Shown piece after piece: positions 60,235 to 64,000 of a stretch of 64,000 nt of DNA (the stretch's first letter is position 1; each line of letters starts with the position of its first letter). The notes beneath the pieces are model-generated. The model searched no databases, was not told where the DNA came from, and worked only from the letters and a program-made list of their open reading frames with translations. The translations under genes were made by a program, and so were the position numbers. The stretch covers positions 499,501 through 563,500 of the forward strand of contig NW_026251391.1 of assembly GCF_025118155.1 (NCBI RefSeq), read 5' to 3'. The stretch is from Cokeromyces recurvatus. Its lineage: Eukaryota; Mucoromycota; Mucoromycetes; Mucorales; Mucoraceae.

Positions 60235-61050
60235 ATTTATTACTGGGGGGAAAGAAACAGTACTTTTATTAGAATATAGTTTTTTTTTTTTTTTTTGTAT
60301 CAATATACAGTTGTTTTAAGGTGTTTTTTTTTGTCAAAAATAAAACCTCGGAAATTAAATACTAATCAACGAAACCTCAACGACTGTTGTTTCTAATACA
60401 TTCTCCGTTGTTGTTGTTGCTGTTGACTCTTCTAGTACTTCAGCCTCTAATAATGGGATGCATGCTCTCTAATAAAGCAGCCTTTTCTTTAAAATAAATA
60501 TGTAAGAAAATTTAATTAATTCATAACTCATAAAAAAAAAAAAGATTGAATAGACTTGGAATATCAGCAGGGTTGCAGTATTAAACACAGTCGTTGTTTT
60601 GAGACAGCAAAATAATAAATATATTTCCGATAAGGAATTGTAAATTGATAGCAAACAGATAGCAGCAATTTGACTGTTAACATAACTGTAATTTGACGAG
60701 CAAGAGAAATGGGGAAGGCATAGAGAATGTGTCTTTAAATAATATTTGAAAGTTCAAACAACAACTTCCCTTATATCGGCTGTCCTTTATAATTCTTGAA
60801 AGATAGCAAATGCTTTATCAGCTTGGAATGAGTTCAAAAAGCCTTAGTTGAAAATATATAGATATATATATCTATTACTATGAATTTTCTTATTAATCTA
60901 TTATCCTAAAAATTAGACACTGTATAAAAGCTGCGTGCGTGTGTAAGAGTCGGTAAGACGATTGGTAATGTTGGCCATCTTCGTTAAAGACCTAACCTTC
61001 AAATGGCATTTAAATATGATAAGTCTTACAAATGAAATGCTTTAAAAGCA

Positions 61051-61093
<43 letters not shown>

Positions 61094-61433
61094 GGACTAT
61101 CTCTATTCATACAACCAGAAACAATTACTCGATTATTTGGCTTATAGAAAGATATAATAGAATTATTTTATTTACCTGTCAGATTTTATAAGCGTTCACC
61201 TTCGAAGGGACGCATTAGTGAGTGGTTAAGGTACATTTAATTTTAAACGCTGTAAATAAGATCTGCTACTATAATATTGAATAATTTCTTGAGTCTGATG
61301 GAGGAGTAAGCAAACATATTGCTCGTTATGTACTTGAATATATCATACAATTCTAGTGAAACTTACAAATGTTATGCTTAACATAATACAGAAAAACAAG
61401 GTCAATTATTAGGTTTTATTATTATCATTATTA
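60235..61433. other. 1.2-kb spacer decarboxylase to IPK1
   Basis: Contains an A-run at about 61055-61090 and the palindrome CCTTCGAAGG inside GCGTTCA...GGACGC near 61192-61213. No gene called. Confidence 0.5.
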
Positions 61434-62779
61434 TTATGATAGACATTCTTGTTTCTTAAATTTGGTATTTAACGTGTTATGTACTATTGATTGATCTAAA
61501 GTATACCAATAAGGTATTTTGTCTATATTTTTCAAATCTGTATCAACTACTTTAAGATCATATTGAAACAAAAGATGTCTACATTTGATACTTTTGTGAC
61601 TATTGGCTACTGCTGCTGGAGCAATATTGATCATGATAGAGCAATCCTTAAATGTCATTGATAATAAATATTCGTAGATTTTTTGCTTTCTGTTATTAAC
61701 ACTAAGGTCGTTTTGTTCTGCTTCATAATTTGCCAGGACATCTTCCCAAATTTCAATATCTTGCGTTTCTAAAGAGGTATCAAGTTGATTATAAAGTGGT
61801 AATATGCCTTCGATATCTAATTCATCTAAAGTTGATTGTAATCTTTTTAGTTTCCTTAGAATTGGATCCTCTAAAAGGATATGTTCTAGTATTTCTTGTA
61901 TCAGCCCATCGTCATTAGATAACAAATGATAAACGTCTTTTACTTTTGACGGCTGTTCATTGATTTTATGAGCAAATGTAATTCGAAGTGTCTTTGTTTG
62001 TGGTATATTCATGAATAAAATAGTCAATGCCTTTTTGATTCGTTCAGGATCTCCTGAGTATAAATCAAGTGGGCAATATTCTTTTAATAGATCTCCACGT
62101 AGATGAGAATGCATGCAAAAACGACAGTATTTTTTCTTTATCTCATTTGCGAATGGAGATGAAGGTTTAAATCCCCATTTAGGCTAGAAATATATATACA
62201 TGTATATATGTTAATAGCGTATATATCAAAAATATCTCTTTATACCTTTAATTCAAGCGTAAGTGAAGGTGAGTTAGGCCATAATTGTGTTAAATCATCC
62301 ATAAGAAATGAAATGCATGTAGTTGTAATGATTTTCTTTTTTCTTCGAGAAATGGGTCTTACATGTTCAATGTTTTGTGCCAATTGAGATAGGAATGAGG
62401 AAGAAGTATTTACAGGTTGCTAAACGAAACAAATGAGCAACAATGTTTAAATTATTAGCTTTTTTTTTTTTACCATCAACAGTATGTATTCATGACCAAC
62501 TAATTTTCTAATTATTCTTTCAATGAACTGTTGTTTAAATAGAATGTCATGCTTAGTTGGGATCTTGATCTCGGATTCATCGCATTTTAATATACGTAAA
62601 GCTTTCCTTTTCTTGAAATAAACATGAATATTTATGTATACTTTTAACAGATAAATAAATGATAGTCTTACAAAGATAGAATCATTTCCAATATATCTAA
62701 CAACCAAATTTTGATTCCCTTCACCGACATATTCCCAATAACTTGCGTTTTCTGCTTTTTGCAAGCTAGCATATGTCAT
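61434..62779 (-). CDS. IPK1: Inositol-pentakisphosphate 2-kinase (IPK1)
   Basis: Four exons: 62779-62672, 62611-62474, 62419-62246, 62183-61434; 389 residues. WEYVGEGNQNLVVRYIG is the N-terminal nucleotide loop; LTLELKPKWGFKP, CRFCMH, KEYCPLDLYSGD and MTFKDCSIMINI are the conserved IPK1 blocks (the Pro-Lys-Trp motif lies across the exon 3/4 junction). It phosphorylates Ins(1,3,4,5,6)P5 at the 2 position to make phytate, a cofactor in mRNA export. The start was chosen at 62779 because the open frame upstream begins only with TTG and IPK1 proteins start close to this motif. Confidence 0.92.
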
Positions 62780-63079
62780 TACTATTGAATCCCACAACTT
62801 GATAATTAAAACATAAAATAATAAGAATTTGAAACTTTTTTGAATTCATGACACGTTAAAAAAAGGGCGCGCCATAAAGTTTTTTTTTTTTTTGGTTGAA
62901 GAAAGGAAAAAAAAAACCGATATGGCAGGAGTTTTGATTTACTCTTGCGGTATGGCAATCAAGACATATCGAGCGCATAATTTTTTGTTTTTTTAGGCGG
63001 TTCTCTTTGGCTTCGCTCAAGCCGGAGCCGCTCTTCTTTTAACTTTTTATATAAATATTAAGCTTTTTTTTTATTATTA
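62780..63079. other. IPK1 upstream region with a GC-rich hairpin
   Basis: In a very AT-rich setting, 62998-63034 can fold: GGCTT-CGCTC-AAGCC inner stem and GCGGTTC/GGAGCCGC outer stem. A GGCGCGCC octamer lies at about 62866-62873. Function unknown. Confidence 0.5.
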
Positions 63080-63948
63080 TTATACACCAAGGATTTTAAA
63101 CTTTTCGTCTTGTGGTACTTGACTAATAACTACTCTACCTGCATATGAAATGGAGGCAAATGTCCAGATATCTGCTGGGCTCCAAGCAACTTGATAAACA
63201 CTATCTTCGTGTTGATCATATGTACGAACTAAGCCATCCATAGGTTTATTCCTATTCAATAAATTTAATCCTCTTTTCCTTTGTAATATTCAACTTTTTT
63301 TTTCTTTTACACTTCTGATCCTTCAATAGACTCATTCTCTTCCTCATTATCATTTAAATAAGCAGCCGAAGATGCAGAAAAAATATTATGTAATTGAACA
63401 AGTGCATCTGAACCTGAAGTGAGTAACAATTGATCTTGTAGATGATTGAATGCTACAGACCAGACCCAGTGAGTATGTCTTTCAATTTGCATAACCTGAT
63501 TTTTTAATTGTCTTGTGTCCCAAATGGATACCATAGCATCATCGCCTCCGGTAGCAATGCAATGAGGCTTATTTGGATTGTAGTCAACGGCACGAATTGT
63601 AGTTTTATGTGCCTCAGGGTGATGAAAGCTACTCTTGGCAGAACGTAAATCCCAACCTGACAGATTTTGTCCACCTACTGTAATTATCTCTGGTTGATGT
63701 GGGTTCCATACAGCGTTTTGAAGTTGTTGTATTGCGAAAGAATTTGTCCATGTTGGTGAAACATCAATAGTGAGTAATGTCTTTCAAGAAATAAGACATA
63801 TCAGTATTTAAATGCAATTCCCCCTCCCCCTTTTTTTTTTCCTTATCTATTTACCTCATGTAATTGAATTCTGTAAAGAAGATAAATATATTTTATTAGA
63901 ATCAATGGATACAACGTGTTGATTTTGTTCCAAAGGACCCAAATGACT
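63080..63948 (-). CDS. EIPR1: EIPR1/TSSC1-like WD40 protein, 3' part, cut by the window edge
   Basis: Visible exons: 63948-63855 (problematic), 63780-63311, 63251-63080; upstream exons lie to the right. WD repeats read WNPHQPEIITVGGQNLSGWD, RAVDYNPNKPHCIATGGDDA, HTHWVWSVAFNHLQDQLLLT (the EIPR1 signature) and YDQHEDSVYQVAWSPADIWT, ending with RVVISQVPQDEKFKILGV. EIPR1 partners GARP/EARP complexes in endosome-to-Golgi traffic. In exon 63948-63855 the reading HVVSIDSNKIYL is followed by a stop one codon group before the donor, while RIQLHE lies in another frame; this is either a frameshift or an assembly error. Confidence 0.85.
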
Positions 63949-64000
63949 CTAAAAGAAAAAAAAAAAGGATTAAAAAAGCACGAATAAATAACTCTTTTTT

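Noticed and set aside
61190..61245. tRNA-like look (GTGAGTGGTTAAGG near a hairpin)
   Set aside because: The order of D-arm-like and T-arm-like parts is wrong and no acceptor or anticodon stem can be drawn.

Overview
This is an AT-rich eukaryotic nuclear segment, almost certainly from a Mucoromycota (Mucorales-type) fungus. The evidence is: many short GT-AG introns, mostly about 50 to 110 bases; a fungal-type tryptophan synthase with alpha and beta halves in one polypeptide; fungal versions of RAD5, GRC3, EMC7 and vacuolar proteinase A; and a Fanzor-type transposon protein. Long A and T homopolymers are common. I rebuilt the genes by joining exons so that phase, splice sites and family motifs all agreed; exon coordinates are given in each entry.

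Left part (1-18.4 kb): NOP14 start (cut by the edge) divergent from SAM50; RAD5 divergent from a hexokinase; NAE1/ULA1, the NEDD8 E1 regulatory subunit, in 11 exons; an uncharacterised low-complexity protein; an ER membrane thioredoxin/PDI-like protein; and 6-phosphogluconate dehydrogenase. These are housekeeping genes in ordinary divergent and convergent pairs.

Middle (18.4-27 kb): a 2.67 kb element with near-perfect 138-bp terminal inverted repeats, flanked by TA, carrying a frame-broken Fanzor (eukaryotic TnpB-like) gene. It is followed by two stomatin paralogs arranged head to head around a 469-bp spacer with repeated and inverted motifs.

27-44 kb: tryptophan synthase, METTL6-like tRNA m3C methyltransferase, gamma-butyrobetaine dioxygenase (carnitine synthesis), EMC7, a GON7-like protein, ribosomal protein eL6, vacuolar aspartyl protease, a small secreted probably GPI-anchored protein and a HAD hydrolase.

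44-47 kb: an intact five-exon gene for a diverged serine-recombinase-like protein, a decayed Tc1/mariner element just upstream of it, and direct repeats flanking both. 48-64 kb: GRC3 polynucleotide kinase, an uncharacterised basic protein, a RasGEF with SH3-WW-polyAsp-WW-RasGEF_N-RasGEF layout, a group II PLP decarboxylase, IPK1 inositol-pentakisphosphate 2-kinase, and the 3' part of an EIPR1-like WD40 protein that runs off the right edge.

The most interesting content is the Fanzor element and the serine-recombinase-like gene. I saw no tRNA, rRNA or CRISPR array.
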